Assembly: GCA_963667575.2 (NCBI GenBank)
Contig: CAXXHY010000010.1
Location: 186,001-250,000, forward strand
DNA length: 64,000 bases
Source of the DNA: G963665495 sp963667575
Lineage (GTDB): Bacteria > Desulfobacterota > Desulfovibrionia > Desulfovibrionales > Desulfovibrionaceae
Direction: 5' to 3'
The notes beneath the pieces were generated by a model, which saw only the letters and a list, made by a program, of their open reading frames with translations, searched no databases and was not told the origin of the DNA. Positions within the stretch are counted from its first letter, which is position 1; each line of letters starts with the position of its first letter. This document shows, one piece after another, positions 26,520 to 36,957 of this stretch. The translations under genes were made by a program, and so were the position numbers.

Positions 26520-27818
26520 TTATTCACTGGGGTTGCCGGTTATGGAGTCTGCAGGCGTATTCTTTTGCTGAAAGGGAGATAAAACAAGAAAAACAGCCAG
26601 CAAACAAAGGTACGCATAAAACGGCGACACGAGCAGTTGACGGGAGCTGATGAGGTAGGTCGAAACAAACCACAGCCCTGCTCCGTACAGCAAAATATAC
26701 AACAAACGCCACCTGTGCTTCATAAAGGCGCAGCAAAGCGTCGTACATAATCCGGTCACCAGCAGAGCGATAAGCTCCGGGTTGAAATCTTTTTCCGCAC
26801 TGTGCAGATAATCTCCCTGCAGCAGATTATCGGTCGCCGTGGCCTGAATCTCCACGCCCGGAACGTTTGTCCCCAGAGGCGTTGTCCGTAAATCAGCCAG
26901 CCCAGCCGCGGATGTTCCAATAAAAACGATTTTTTTGTTGAAAAAATCCTGCCTGCTGTTATGGTTGAGAATATCCAAAGCTGAGATATGGGGAAAGGTC
27001 TGGGCCCTTCCCCGGTAGTTGACGGTCATTTGCCCGTAGGAATCCACAGGGATTCTCAAGCTGGCAGAAGCAGTATCCTGTTTTTTCAGAACAAGTTGTT
27101 CAACGCCGTTTTGCGAGACGTGCAGATCCACTGGTGGATCTTCCAAGGCAAACAGCGCGGCAGCCAAGGCCAGACTGGGATACAATTTGCTTTGCCAGCC
27201 CATGAGCAACGGCACCTTGCGTATGACGCCGTCATTGTCCGGGAAGACATTGAGAAATCCTTCCGAGGCAGATGCGGTGGCAAGTTGGGGCAATGCGCAA
27301 CTGATGGACCGGGCCGTCAAAATATTCAGAGTGATTTGGTGACTCCCTGGGGGGGCGATCAACGTAAGGCGCAACGGAAGCAACAGGCAGTCCGAAGCAG
27401 TGGCGCCTTCTTGTTCAGATCTAAACTGATATCCTAAAAGAGTTGGTGTTTTGGCCAGGCTTTTTGCCAGAATTGAATCATTGGTGTCGTTCAATCTGTC
27501 CGGTTCGGCAAAAAGCATATCCAGCACTACACAAAGCGGATTTTGAACGGCAATTGCGTCCACAAGAGCGGCAAGGGTCTTGCGCGGCCATGGCCATTGG
27601 CCCAATTCCTTGAGTGAGCGGTCGTCTATGTCCACTATGGTAATACGATCCGAGCGTAGCCCCGTGGCGGTGCTGCTTAAGAGGATATCATCGAGTTTAT
27701 TCTGGAAGGAGTCCAGTACGTCAGGTCGGGCAGCGTATCCGTAGCAGACAATGCCTGTGGCCATCAGCCCCAGGAGTATCAGCATCAATGGTCGGAATAA
27801 ACGTAATTTGAGGGACAT
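26520..27818 (-). CDS. CHASE2 membrane protein without output domain
   Basis: This is a paralogue of the sensor half of the downstream cyclase: TM helix, CHASE2 domain with GQWPWPRKT, PDNDGVIRKVPLLMGW, VNYRGRAQTFPH and KIVFIGTSAAGLADL, then three TM helices. It ends after the last helix with a short polar tail (432 aa). No cyclase, kinase or other effector domain follows, and its stop is intact. GAGGAG precedes the ATG. With the cyclase immediately downstream, it may act as a hetero-partner or ligand-binding modulator of that enzyme, but this is inference. Confidence 0.9.
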   Translation of the reverse strand: MSLKLRLFRPLMLILLGLMATGIVCYGYAARPDVLDSFQNKLDDILLSSTATGLRSDRITIVDIDDRSLKELGQWPWPRKTLAALVDAIAVQNPLCVVLDMLFAEPDRLNDTNDSILAKSLAKTPTLLGYQFRSEQEGATASDCLLLPLRLTLIAPPGSHQITLNILTARSISCALPQLATASASEGFLNVFPDNDGVIRKVPLLMGWQSKLYPSLALAAALFALEDPPVDLHVSQNGVEQLVLKKQDTASASLRIPVDSYGQMTVNYRGRAQTFPHISALDILNHNSRQDFFNKKIVFIGTSAAGLADLRTTPLGTNVPGVEIQATATDNLLQGDYLHSAEKDFNPELIALLVTGLCTTLCCAFMKHRWRLLYILLYGAGLWFVSTYLISSRQLLVSPFYAYLCLLAVFLVLSPFQQKNTPADSITGNPSE

Positions 27819-27986
27819 GGATACTCCTCATGACTGATTATGGTGAAGATTCGCATTTTACGAGGCTAGAGAGACAGTTTTGCCCTATGCTTGCCTGTAA
27901 GGCAAATAATAGGAGGGAAGGCGCATTTTATATGACAATAATTGGGCCCGCATTTTGCATCAAGTAAGGTAAAGGAGGATGTTGTC

Positions 27987-28322
27987 ATGCACACTGATTC
28001 TAATGAACAATACACGTTGCAAAAGCACCTTGAAACCAAAGGTGGCATTTGGCATCCTATTGATCCGGAAGATGTTTCTATTTCCAGACCCGCTTTGAAA
28101 GCCGTGCAAAAAGCCGCTCATGGCATCCTCTCAAAGATTATTCCCGAACCCCAATGGCAGGCCGTAAGTACGGCTGAATCCGTAGTTTTTCTGGGGCAGC
28201 ATCTTTTTTGGGAAGAAGATAGTGGTATGCTCTACCTTTGTTCCATGTTTGGGGACCGAAAGATTTGTCTGAACGTTCCTGCGGGCCAGTGGAAAGTGAG
28301 AGAACCTGCTACTATTCAGTAA
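27987..28322 (+). CDS. Hypothetical protein of unknown function
   Basis: This 111-aa soluble protein starts MHTDSNEQYTLQKHLE. GGAGGA lies 7 nt before ATG 27987; an in-frame start at 27942 lacks such a site. The C-terminal half looks like a small beta-rich domain (AVSTAESVVFLGQHLFWEE, then CSMFGDRKICLNVPAGQW). No family was recognised. It is divergent from the CHASE2 gene and ended by a very strong terminator, so it forms a single-gene unit. Confidence 0.75.
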   Translation: MHTDSNEQYTLQKHLETKGGIWHPIDPEDVSISRPALKAVQKAAHGILSKIIPEPQWQAVSTAESVVFLGQHLFWEEDSGMLYLCSMFGDRKICLNVPAGQWKVREPATIQ

Positions 28323-28368
28323 TTTTATGATATATTGAAAAGATGGGGGATTCACCGCGGGACGAAAC

Positions 28369-28407
28369 CCGGTTAATTTCAACTACGTTGGAATTAACCG
28401 GTTTTTT
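28369..28407 (+). terminator. Strong rho-independent terminator
   Basis: A 15-bp stem runs from 28369-28383 (CCGGTTAATTTCAAC) to 28387-28401 with one T-G wobble, a TAC loop and TTTTTT directly after. It ends the 27987 gene transcript. Confidence 0.92.
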
Positions 28408-28482
28408 GCTTTTATTTGCCCTTTCGGCTTGGACGGATTCTTGATAGACAACTCAGCAGCGTTTGTTACATGGGGAGAGATG

Positions 28483-29364
28483 ATGCATCTGTTTGTTATT
28501 GCGATCTTTTTTCTTTACATCTTGATTTCTGCAGGCTTCGCCTTTCTGACGTGTTTTTTGTTTGTCTATGATGAATCTGCAATGCACGGAAGAACGGCAT
28601 TTTGCAAAAAGCATCATGGTGGCCCGTGGCGTACGCTCCTGCGCATCATTCCCAAGGCTTTTTTGAGCCAGTTGATTATTTTTCCAACGTATTTTTTGGG
28701 GATGCTTTCCATCATGCGGCATCCGATCAGACCCGGGGCAGACGATCCGGCCCCTGCTGCACCGATTCTGCTTGTCCACGGACTTTACCATACGCCCGCA
28801 GCCTGGCTGTTGTTTCTCTGGAGAGTGCGCAAGACTCGCTGGAACAATGTCTATACCCTGCGCTATTCCAGCAGCCGCAACGATCTTGCGAGCCTGCGCG
28901 AGTTGTTGATCCAGCGGATTCTTCAAGTCAGTTCGGAATCCGGAGAAAGCAAAATATTCGTGGTGGGTCACAGTCTTGGAGGACTTCTGGCACGCTCTAT
29001 AGCCGGTGATCCGTGCTGCCGGGAGCGCTTGGCTGGTGTGGTAACCCTAGGAGCTCCCCACGGAGGCAGCAAACTCGCGGCTTTGGGGTTCGGGGCTTTG
29101 GCGCAAAGTATTCATCCCGAAAGTGATGAATTGTCCAGACTCCTGGCATTTGATGCCCCCCCTGAGGCGCCCTGCCTGAGCGTGTATTCTCCGGTGGACA
29201 ACATGGTGCTCCCCAATGAAAATCTGCGCTTGGATTTGCCCGGATGGCAGGAACAGGAAACTCCTCCCATGTCCCATGTCTTTATGCTGTATTCCCGGGA
29301 TGTTCATAATAGAGTGCTCTCTTTTCTGGAACATGTTCCTTTTTCCGGCACAAAAACATCCTGA
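28483..29364 (+). CDS. Membrane-anchored alpha/beta hydrolase (lipase-like)
   Basis: The protein (293 aa) has an N-terminal TM segment (MHLFVIAIFFLYILISAG), a second hydrophobic stretch near residue 60, then an alpha/beta-hydrolase fold. The oxyanion region is PILLVHGLYHTPAAW and the nucleophile elbow is VVGHSLGGLLARS (Ser near residue 170). VVTLGAPHGGSKLA and a late Asp in YSPVDNMVLP and His in MSHVFML complete a plausible triad. This pattern matches triacylglycerol lipase/PGAP1-like esterases. GGAG lies 5 nt before ATG 28483; TTG 28429 is an alternative. The substrate is unknown. Confidence 0.85.
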   Translation: MHLFVIAIFFLYILISAGFAFLTCFLFVYDESAMHGRTAFCKKHHGGPWRTLLRIIPKAFLSQLIIFPTYFLGMLSIMRHPIRPGADDPAPAAPILLVHGLYHTPAAWLLFLWRVRKTRWNNVYTLRYSSSRNDLASLRELLIQRILQVSSESGESKIFVVGHSLGGLLARSIAGDPCCRERLAGVVTLGAPHGGSKLAALGFGALAQSIHPESDELSRLLAFDAPPEAPCLSVYSPVDNMVLPNENLRLDLPGWQEQETPPMSHVFMLYSRDVHNRVLSFLEHVPFSGTKTS

Positions 29365-29450
29365 TTCAGCTTTGTTATCCCTCTTATTTTTTGTTGGTGC
29401 TGTCTTTTTTAGAAGATCCGTAATTTTTTTTAAACTGGAAAGGAAGTATT

Positions 29451-30125
29451 GTGAACGAGCTGCTTTGGATTGGTTTTATCATTATTGATTTGTCTCTCGC
29501 CCTGGCGATCTTCAGATTTTTCGGGCGAGGCGGATTATATGCCCTGATTGTTTTTGATCTTCTGCTTTGCAACATTCAGGTGCTCAAGACGGTTGAATTG
29601 TTCGGCCTTACGACGACGTTGGGTAATATCCTATACGCGAGTGTTTTCTTTGCAACGGACTTGCTCAGTGAATTTTACGGAAAAAAGAATGCCCAAAAAG
29701 GCGTTTATCTGGGATTCATTTCTCTATTGATGGCCACTCTCTATATGCAGCTGGCTCTGCAGTTCGTTCCGGCCGGCGATGACTTTGCCCAACCCCATTT
29801 GCTGGCCATTTTCAACTTTTTCCCCAGAATAGTCCTGGCCAGCCTGGCAGCCTATTTCGTCTCCCAGACGCACGATGTCTGGGCATATCATTACTGGCAC
29901 GAACGGACCAATGGCCGTCATCTCTGGCTGCGAAACAATGCCAGCACTTTTGTCAGCCAATTGCTGGATTCGGTTATTTTCTGCGCCGTCGCCTTTATCG
30001 GAGTTTTTTCATGGCCGGTCTGGTGGGAAGTTTTGCTGAGCACCTATATCCTGAAACTCTTCGTGGCCCTTATGGATACGCCCTTCATTTATCTTGCCCG
30101 GCGTTTTTATTGTAAGGACTCGTAA
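29451..30125 (+). CDS. VUT-family queuosine-precursor transporter (YhhQ-like)
   Basis: This inner-membrane protein of 224 aa has about six TM helices. Family features are FFATDLLSEFYGKKNAQKGV, VASLAAY-like helix 4, SQTHDVWAYHYWHERT, WLRNNASTFVSQLLDSVIF and a final DTPFIYLARRF. YhhQ proteins import queuosine precursors (preQ0/preQ1) for tRNA modification. It starts with GTG at 29451, with AAAGGAAG just upstream. No preQ1 riboswitch was recognised in the short leader. It follows the hydrolase gene by 86 bp. Confidence 0.92.
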   Translation: MNELLWIGFIIIDLSLALAIFRFFGRGGLYALIVFDLLLCNIQVLKTVELFGLTTTLGNILYASVFFATDLLSEFYGKKNAQKGVYLGFISLLMATLYMQLALQFVPAGDDFAQPHLLAIFNFFPRIVLASLAAYFVSQTHDVWAYHYWHERTNGRHLWLRNNASTFVSQLLDSVIFCAVAFIGVFSWPVWWEVLLSTYILKLFVALMDTPFIYLARRFYCKDS

Positions 30126-31128
30126 TTTTGTATGACGATTCGCGGTGGGATGTGGCCTCCAGCTAAGACGAAACAACCTCAAGAGATCTGTTCTCCTTGA
30201 AACGAGGCCATCCCATCTTTATTCAATCGCCTTTCTCCCAATAATCGCTTTTTTTGTCTGCGGCTTCTGACAATCTCCCAAGATACTTTTGTGGAACGCC
30301 TTATCTCTGATCCTGGTCAGGATTTGCCGGGACATGATCTTGCCACGTTACTTCCCTCCCCGGACTTCATTGTCTTCTTTTGGCTCCATTTCTTCTTCTG
30401 CTTTTTTTAGTAGATTATAACTCATTTACTAAGTGCCATTATACTACTGTTATTACAAAGCAGCTTAGCGTGTAATATAACACTTACTTTGTGTAAGAAT
30501 AATATGTATTTATTTTTTTATTAACCAGCTCTTTTTATGGAAAAATAAAATAAATAAACCAAATATATTATTTTTTTTAAACTTTTTTTTACATGTTAAT
30601 ATTGGAATATAAACATTACTTTTTTAATATAGGGCACTGGTTTTTTTGATTATTTTTTAAAATAACTCTAAAAAATGAAATAGTTATGATGAATATCAAA
30701 AAAAATAAATGCATATATTTACATAGACAAACTGTTGCACATTGTTTTTCTTCAGCTTAAGATGTTGCTATTCTGTAACCTTCCGTAGAATGGGATCATT
30801 TCTCTGATAGCTCAAGCACCCTTCTGCGTATCAGGTTATTGCTATGCTGTTTTACACCCATGGAAGCATATTTTCGTTGATGAGTAGGCAGATGTTGCTT
30901 TCGAAGAACTTCTTTCTGACTGATTCGATTGCAAAGAACTTTGCATATTTTTTAAGATATTCATGTAAAACTATTTTATAATTCTGAATATGTTAAAAAA
31001 ATGCAATGATTATCTGGAAATAATTCACTGTAAACATAATGTTATTTTTATAGTGCAAAAATTTCCTGATAATGAAAACAGAGGCTGTTGGATAATACTA
31101 TTCTGATACCTATTGCGGAGGGGTCGCT
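30126..31128. other. One-kilobase AT-rich gene-free region
   Basis: No open frame of credible length or composition was found on either strand. The left part holds a long imperfect hairpin (30146-30215) and a small ATCCTG-GT-CAGGAT palindrome near 30308. From about 30420 the sequence becomes extremely AT-rich, with long A and T runs, up to the chemoreceptor gene. GCAAAG-AA-CTTTGC occurs near 30930-30945. It could hold promoters, a nucleoid-protein binding zone or remnants of decayed DNA. Confidence 0.6.
30146..30215 (+). other. Long structured element downstream of the YhhQ-like gene
   Basis: Arms GGGAT and ATCCC, then GGCCTC and GAGGCC, pair with a 2-nt bulge and enclose an inner TCAAG/CTTGA hairpin. 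It could be a transcription terminator with an extended stem, or a small structured RNA. No long T-run follows (ATCTTTATTC). Confidence 0.45.
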
Positions 31129-33402
31129 ATGCATCTAAAGTCAATTCAACTGAAAATTGCTATTCTGGCGGGAATTTTCCTTGTAATAACTGCAGGAATA
31201 CTGGTTGTATTCGGTTTGATTTCTTCCGATAAAACTCGAACTTTCATTTCTCAGAACGTCGACTCTCTTTCACAAAAAAATGCACAAAAACTGTTGGGAA
31301 CTCTTGCACAAGCCCAGGCTGCAATAATTCAGAGCCATCTTCAGGACAACCTGGATACGGCAAGAACAATGGCCAAAGTTTTCGAGGTTGTGCGTACGCA
31401 TGAAAAAACGCATGCCGAAAAAGAAGGAAGAGAGAATACCTTTCGCGAACTGGTCAATTCCGTCCTTATCAACGTGGTCAAAAGCAATCCCAACTATCTT
31501 GGTGCCTATTCCGCCTGGGAACCCAATGCCCCGGACGGCAATGATGCTGACTTCGCCGGCAAGAGTAAGAGCGGCCATGACCCGGACGGCCGCTTGCTGG
31601 CCTACTGGAACAGAGGCAAGGATGGAAACATGGCGGTTCAGGTGCTCGTAGGCTCGGACAATGCCGATGTATTTTTCAACGGCGTACCCAAAGGAGGCTG
31701 TTATCTTGGCCCGAAAAATACGGGCCGCGAACTGGTCCTAGACCCCATTCCCTATGAGGTTCAGGGGCAGCAGGAATGGTTGACCACCATTTGCGCACCT
31801 ATCCAGGAAGATGGCAAATTTCTGGGCGTGGCCGGAACGGATTTGCGCAATACCTTCATGCAGGAGCTGTCCGTCAGAGTGGATAACGATCTTTATGAAG
31901 GCAAGGGCGATGTTCTGGTGATCAGTTACCAGGGCATAATCGTGGCCAGCAGCAAATATCCGAAAGATATAGGACAGCCCTTGAAGTCTCTGTTCCCATC
32001 GACCTGGCAGGATATCATCTCCATGGTGCAGTCCGGGAAATCTCTGGTGGATACGAACCAGGACGGCACTTTGATGCGGGCCTTTGCTCCGGTTCATCTG
32101 GGGCGTACGGAGAAACCCTGGAGCATTCTCATCCGTGTTCCGCCGGAAGTCGTAATGGCGGAATCCAGGGCTCTGGAAGCAGCCATGGACGCACGCTCCA
32201 AGGAAACAGGCTACTGGCAGATGGGAACAGGAGCAGTTGTCACCTTGCTGGCCATGATTTTTATCTGGTTCTTTTCCGGAACATTGGTACGACCGCTTAG
32301 AGCTGCCGCAGGGTATGCGGAAAAAGTGGCCCAGGGGGATTTCTCTCAGCAACTTGATATCAAACAGGAAGACGAGATTGGCACTTTGGCCACCGCTTTG
32401 AAGACCATGGTCGGCAACCTTGAAGAGATGATTTCACAGGCCGAGGAAAAAAGCCAGGAGGCCGCCAGGGAAGCCGAACAGGCCAGAAAAGCGATGGATG
32501 AAGCCGAAAAGGCCCGTGCCGCTGCGGCTCAAGCCTCCCGTCAGGGAATGCTGGAAGCAGCTCAAAAGCTGGAAGCAGTTGTGGAGCGGGTGACCTCCGC
32601 ATCCGAAGAACTTTCCACCCAGGTCGAACAATCCCGCAATGGAGCTGAATTACAGAGAAAACACTCTGGAGAAAGTGCCGAATCCATGGAAGAAATGAAT
32701 TCTGCGGTTTTGGAAGTGGCTCAGAGGGCTTCTGAAACAGCGGCAAGTTCGGACAATGCCAAAAGCAAGGCGCAGGAAGGGTCCGAGGTGGTCCATCAGG
32801 TGGTGGACGCCATCAATATGGTGCAGAATCAGACAGAAAGTCTGAAAAAGAATATGAACACTCTTGGTTCACAGGCGCAGGAAATCGGTCAGATCATCAA
32901 TGTTATTACCGATATCGCCGACCAGACCAATTTGCTGGCACTGAACGCTGCCATCGAAGCCGCGCGGGCTGGCGAGGCCGGACGCGGATTTGCCGTAGTG
33001 GCTGACGAGGTTCGCAAGCTTGCGGAAAAAACCATGTCCGCCACCACGGAAGTAAGCCAGGCCATTCAAGCCATCCAGGCAGGCGCCAGTACCAGCCTGG
33101 AGGGAATGGACAAGGCCGCTGAAGCCGTGAACCAGGCCACCGGACTTGCAGAAAGGTCCGGCACCGTGCTTGAAGAAATCGTGCGTATTGTGGAAACATC
33201 CGCAGACCAGGTCCGAACCATTGCTTCCGCATCCGAGCAACAATCCGAGGCTAGTGAGAAAATGACCAAGGCCATCGATGAAATCAACATCATCTCTGTT
33301 GATACCGCCGAAGCAATGGCCCAGTCTTCCCTGGCTTTTGTGGAATTGTCGGAGCAAGCTCAGACCCTTCAGACCTTGATCAACGAATTGAAAGGCATGT
33401 AA
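31129..33402 (+). CDS. Methyl-accepting chemotaxis protein with double-Cache sensor
   Basis: This transmembrane chemoreceptor has 757 aa: a TM helix at about 10-30, a large periplasmic dCache-type domain (YLGAYSAWEPNAPDG, YEVQGQQEWLTT, VAGTDLRNTFMQ), a second TM near residue 365, a HAMP domain (VRPLRAAAGYAEKVAQGDF), a coiled coil, and the signalling tip DQTNLLALNAAIEAARAGEAG. No C-terminal CheR-binding pentapeptide is present (it ends INELKGM). GGAGGGG precedes the ATG. A bidirectional terminator follows. The ligand is unknown; dCache domains usually bind small organic ligands. Confidence 0.95.
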   Translation: MHLKSIQLKIAILAGIFLVITAGILVVFGLISSDKTRTFISQNVDSLSQKNAQKLLGTLAQAQAAIIQSHLQDNLDTARTMAKVFEVVRTHEKTHAEKEGRENTFRELVNSVLINVVKSNPNYLGAYSAWEPNAPDGNDADFAGKSKSGHDPDGRLLAYWNRGKDGNMAVQVLVGSDNADVFFNGVPKGGCYLGPKNTGRELVLDPIPYEVQGQQEWLTTICAPIQEDGKFLGVAGTDLRNTFMQELSVRVDNDLYEGKGDVLVISYQGIIVASSKYPKDIGQPLKSLFPSTWQDIISMVQSGKSLVDTNQDGTLMRAFAPVHLGRTEKPWSILIRVPPEVVMAESRALEAAMDARSKETGYWQMGTGAVVTLLAMIFIWFFSGTLVRPLRAAAGYAEKVAQGDFSQQLDIKQEDEIGTLATALKTMVGNLEEMISQAEEKSQEAAREAEQARKAMDEAEKARAAAAQASRQGMLEAAQKLEAVVERVTSASEELSTQVEQSRNGAELQRKHSGESAESMEEMNSAVLEVAQRASETAASSDNAKSKAQEGSEVVHQVVDAINMVQNQTESLKKNMNTLGSQAQEIGQIINVITDIADQTNLLALNAAIEAARAGEAGRGFAVVADEVRKLAEKTMSATTEVSQAIQAIQAGASTSLEGMDKAAEAVNQATGLAERSGTVLEEIVRIVETSADQVRTIASASEQQSEASEKMTKAIDEINIISVDTAEAMAQSSLAFVELSEQAQTLQTLINELKGM

Positions 33403-33426
33403 CAAGCGCTTTCCAAAAGGCATCTG

Positions 33427-33470
33427 AAAAAGGCACGTACTGCTTGTCCAAATAGTACGTGCCTTTTTGT
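33427..33470. terminator. Bidirectional terminator between the chemoreceptor gene and rtcB
   Basis: A 13-bp stem, AAAGGCACGTACT/AGTACGTGCCTTT, is followed by TTTTT on plus and by T residues on minus (the AAAA flank). It lies between convergent genes. Confidence 0.92.
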
Positions 33471-33505
33471 GTGCAAAAAATGTAGTAAAAAGTTAATGTA
33501 TGGGA

Positions 33506-34984
<1,479 letters not shown>

Positions 34985-35307
34985 CATGGAGACAATTCTC
35001 ATCGAATGATTCTGGTTAATGAACTTTTTGTGCTTAATAACAGCTAATGATTTTATTATAATTGTACACAAGGAAAAGATATAAAGTAAATCATACAATT
35101 AAATTTTATTTATAATATATTTAAAAAAAATCTACAGATAAAAAAACATCAATAACTTGATTGAGTTGGATATTTGTGTATACTTAATAATCACTTTTGA
35201 GTGCTAACTGCATTTACATTTGCTCTGATAGGGACGTTTCTCTGATTTTTATCCATCAGGATTTGTATCAGGGGACACTGTGAAAGTTTACAAGATGAGG
35301 GGAAAAA
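34985..35307. other. Divergent AT-rich region between rtcB and the OmpA/L,D-transpeptidase gene
   Basis: This region of about 320 bp is very AT-rich between 35040 and 35200 and should hold both promoters. No gene, terminator or palindromic operator was recognised. Confidence 0.5.
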
Positions 35308-36939
35308 ATGCGGCAGAATCTTGTTTTACTTTTTGTTCTTGTTTTTGCGCTTTGCGCATGCGGTACGCACAGGACAACGCAGACGTTACAGGTATCCGAG
35401 CCCCCCGTCATCGAAAAGATTTCTGCAGTCACACCAGTTGCCACATCATCTCCGTCCAGCTCAACAGAGGAATTTAGCCTCGTACTGCCGTTGCCCGCAA
35501 GTACCGAGTACGACAAGGTTGCGACCGAACTGGATGCCTATAAGCCTTTGTTCGCAGGTGTCATGAGAACAGAGCCGGACGTACGCCTGCGTATCACTGC
35601 CCATACGGCTCTGCTGCATTCAGCCAAGGAAAGTATGACTCGTTCGGAACGGATCGCGGACGCGGTGAAAAAGTATCTGCTGGCCGATACGGGGATCGAT
35701 CCTTCGAGAATACAAATTCTGCCGCGGGGTGCTGAAGCTCCCTTGTTCGCCAATTCATCCGCCTATGGCCGTGCAAGAAACAACCGCATGGAATTGACCC
35801 TTGAGAACATTTCAAAATCCGTTCAAAAATCTGGTGCGGCCCCTGAAATAGTCCCTGCCGGGCAACCCGAGGCTTCTGCGTACTCCATTGAGTCCCCCGA
35901 GCCCCTTGCCGTTTCCTCGGAAGTGCTGACCAGAACCTATACTTTCAGATTCGCATCCGGTCATTCCGGTCTGAATAGCGACATGCTGCAACAGGCCGAG
36001 AGCCTGTCTTCGTTTTTAAAGGCAAACCCCGGGGTCAAGGCTGTAATCGTTGGCCATACGGACAATGTCGGCCGCGCGGACAACAATCAGCGGCTTTCTT
36101 ATCAACGCGGACTGGAACTGCAGATTACCCTGCTCACCAAATTCGGCATTCCTGCGGAGCGTACGGAAGTGAGAGGAGCTGGTGAAGACAGGCCCATTGC
36201 GGACAACCGTACGGCCCTGGGCAGGAGCTTGAATCGCCGCGTAGAAGTTTCCATGTTGCCCTACAAGCCTGTGCTGCGCTTTGCTGAAATTCCATCCCGG
36301 TCAGTGATTCCTGGGGAATCAGCCGCACCAGTTGCCCGGAAAAACGCGCCCCCCCCTGCTCCCGCGTACGCGCAAGTGGCCACAGTTACGGATTATCGGC
36401 AACGACTCGAACGGCTTGCCAAGCTCTATGGGGCTCGTGAGGTGATTTATTCCGGTGGGGTCCGGTACGTGCCCTTGCAGTCCGCCGGGAGCATCAGGAA
36501 TTATCGCGTGGAAATCAGCGTAAGCAAGTGCACGCTGTGGCTATACCGTATCCTGCCTGATGGGAGTAAGCTTTTGGTACGCCCTTACAAGGTGGCTACG
36601 GCCAAAAGGGGCACCCCCTATCCGCAAGGCTCCGGATACGTTACCGCCATCGACTATGATCCGTGGTGGTTTCCTACCGCCCGTATGGTGCGCCAAGCCG
36701 CAGCAAAGGGACGGAGATTGGAACCTGTGCCTCCGGGGAACAACAGCAATCCGATGGGAGCATTCAAGATTTATCTTTCCCATGCCAACAACGGGGGCTC
36801 TTTCAGGATCCACGGGACCAACAAGCCGTCCTTGATTGGTCAGCGGGTTTCGCAGGGCTGCATCAGAATGACCAACAATGACGGACTCGAACTGGCCCGA
36901 ACCATCAAACCCGGAACGGAAGTCGTCGTGTACGAATAA
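35308..36939 (+). CDS. OmpA-OmpA-L,D-transpeptidase lipoprotein
   Basis: This predicted outer-membrane or periplasmic lipoprotein has 543 aa. The signal ends at lipobox LCAC (Cys 18). Residues about 55-165 form a divergent OmpA-like peptidoglycan-binding domain ending ARNNRMELTL. Residues about 205-325 form a canonical OmpA C-terminal domain (IVGHTDNVGRADNNQRLSYQR, then LNRRVEVSML). Residues about 400-543 are a YkuD L,D-transpeptidase domain with the catalytic motif RIHGTNKP, then SQGCIRMTNND. The domain order suggests an enzyme anchored in the outer membrane, held on peptidoglycan, and making 3-3 crosslinks or attaching proteins. GAGGGG precedes the ATG. It is convergent with the channel gene. 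Confidence 0.92.
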   Translation: MRQNLVLLFVLVFALCACGTHRTTQTLQVSEPPVIEKISAVTPVATSSPSSSTEEFSLVLPLPASTEYDKVATELDAYKPLFAGVMRTEPDVRLRITAHTALLHSAKESMTRSERIADAVKKYLLADTGIDPSRIQILPRGAEAPLFANSSAYGRARNNRMELTLENISKSVQKSGAAPEIVPAGQPEASAYSIESPEPLAVSSEVLTRTYTFRFASGHSGLNSDMLQQAESLSSFLKANPGVKAVIVGHTDNVGRADNNQRLSYQRGLELQITLLTKFGIPAERTEVRGAGEDRPIADNRTALGRSLNRRVEVSMLPYKPVLRFAEIPSRSVIPGESAAPVARKNAPPPAPAYAQVATVTDYRQRLERLAKLYGAREVIYSGGVRYVPLQSAGSIRNYRVEISVSKCTLWLYRILPDGSKLLVRPYKVATAKRGTPYPQGSGYVTAIDYDPWWFPTARMVRQAAAKGRRLEPVPPGNNSNPMGAFKIYLSHANNGGSFRIHGTNKPSLIGQRVSQGCIRMTNNDGLELARTIKPGTEVVVYE

Positions 36940-36957
36940 CGGCGGGACTGGCCCGGA

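Noticed and set aside
29365..29450. preQ1 riboswitch upstream of the YhhQ-like gene
   Set aside because: The 86-nt leader has no recognisable preQ1 stem-loop and A-rich tail pattern.
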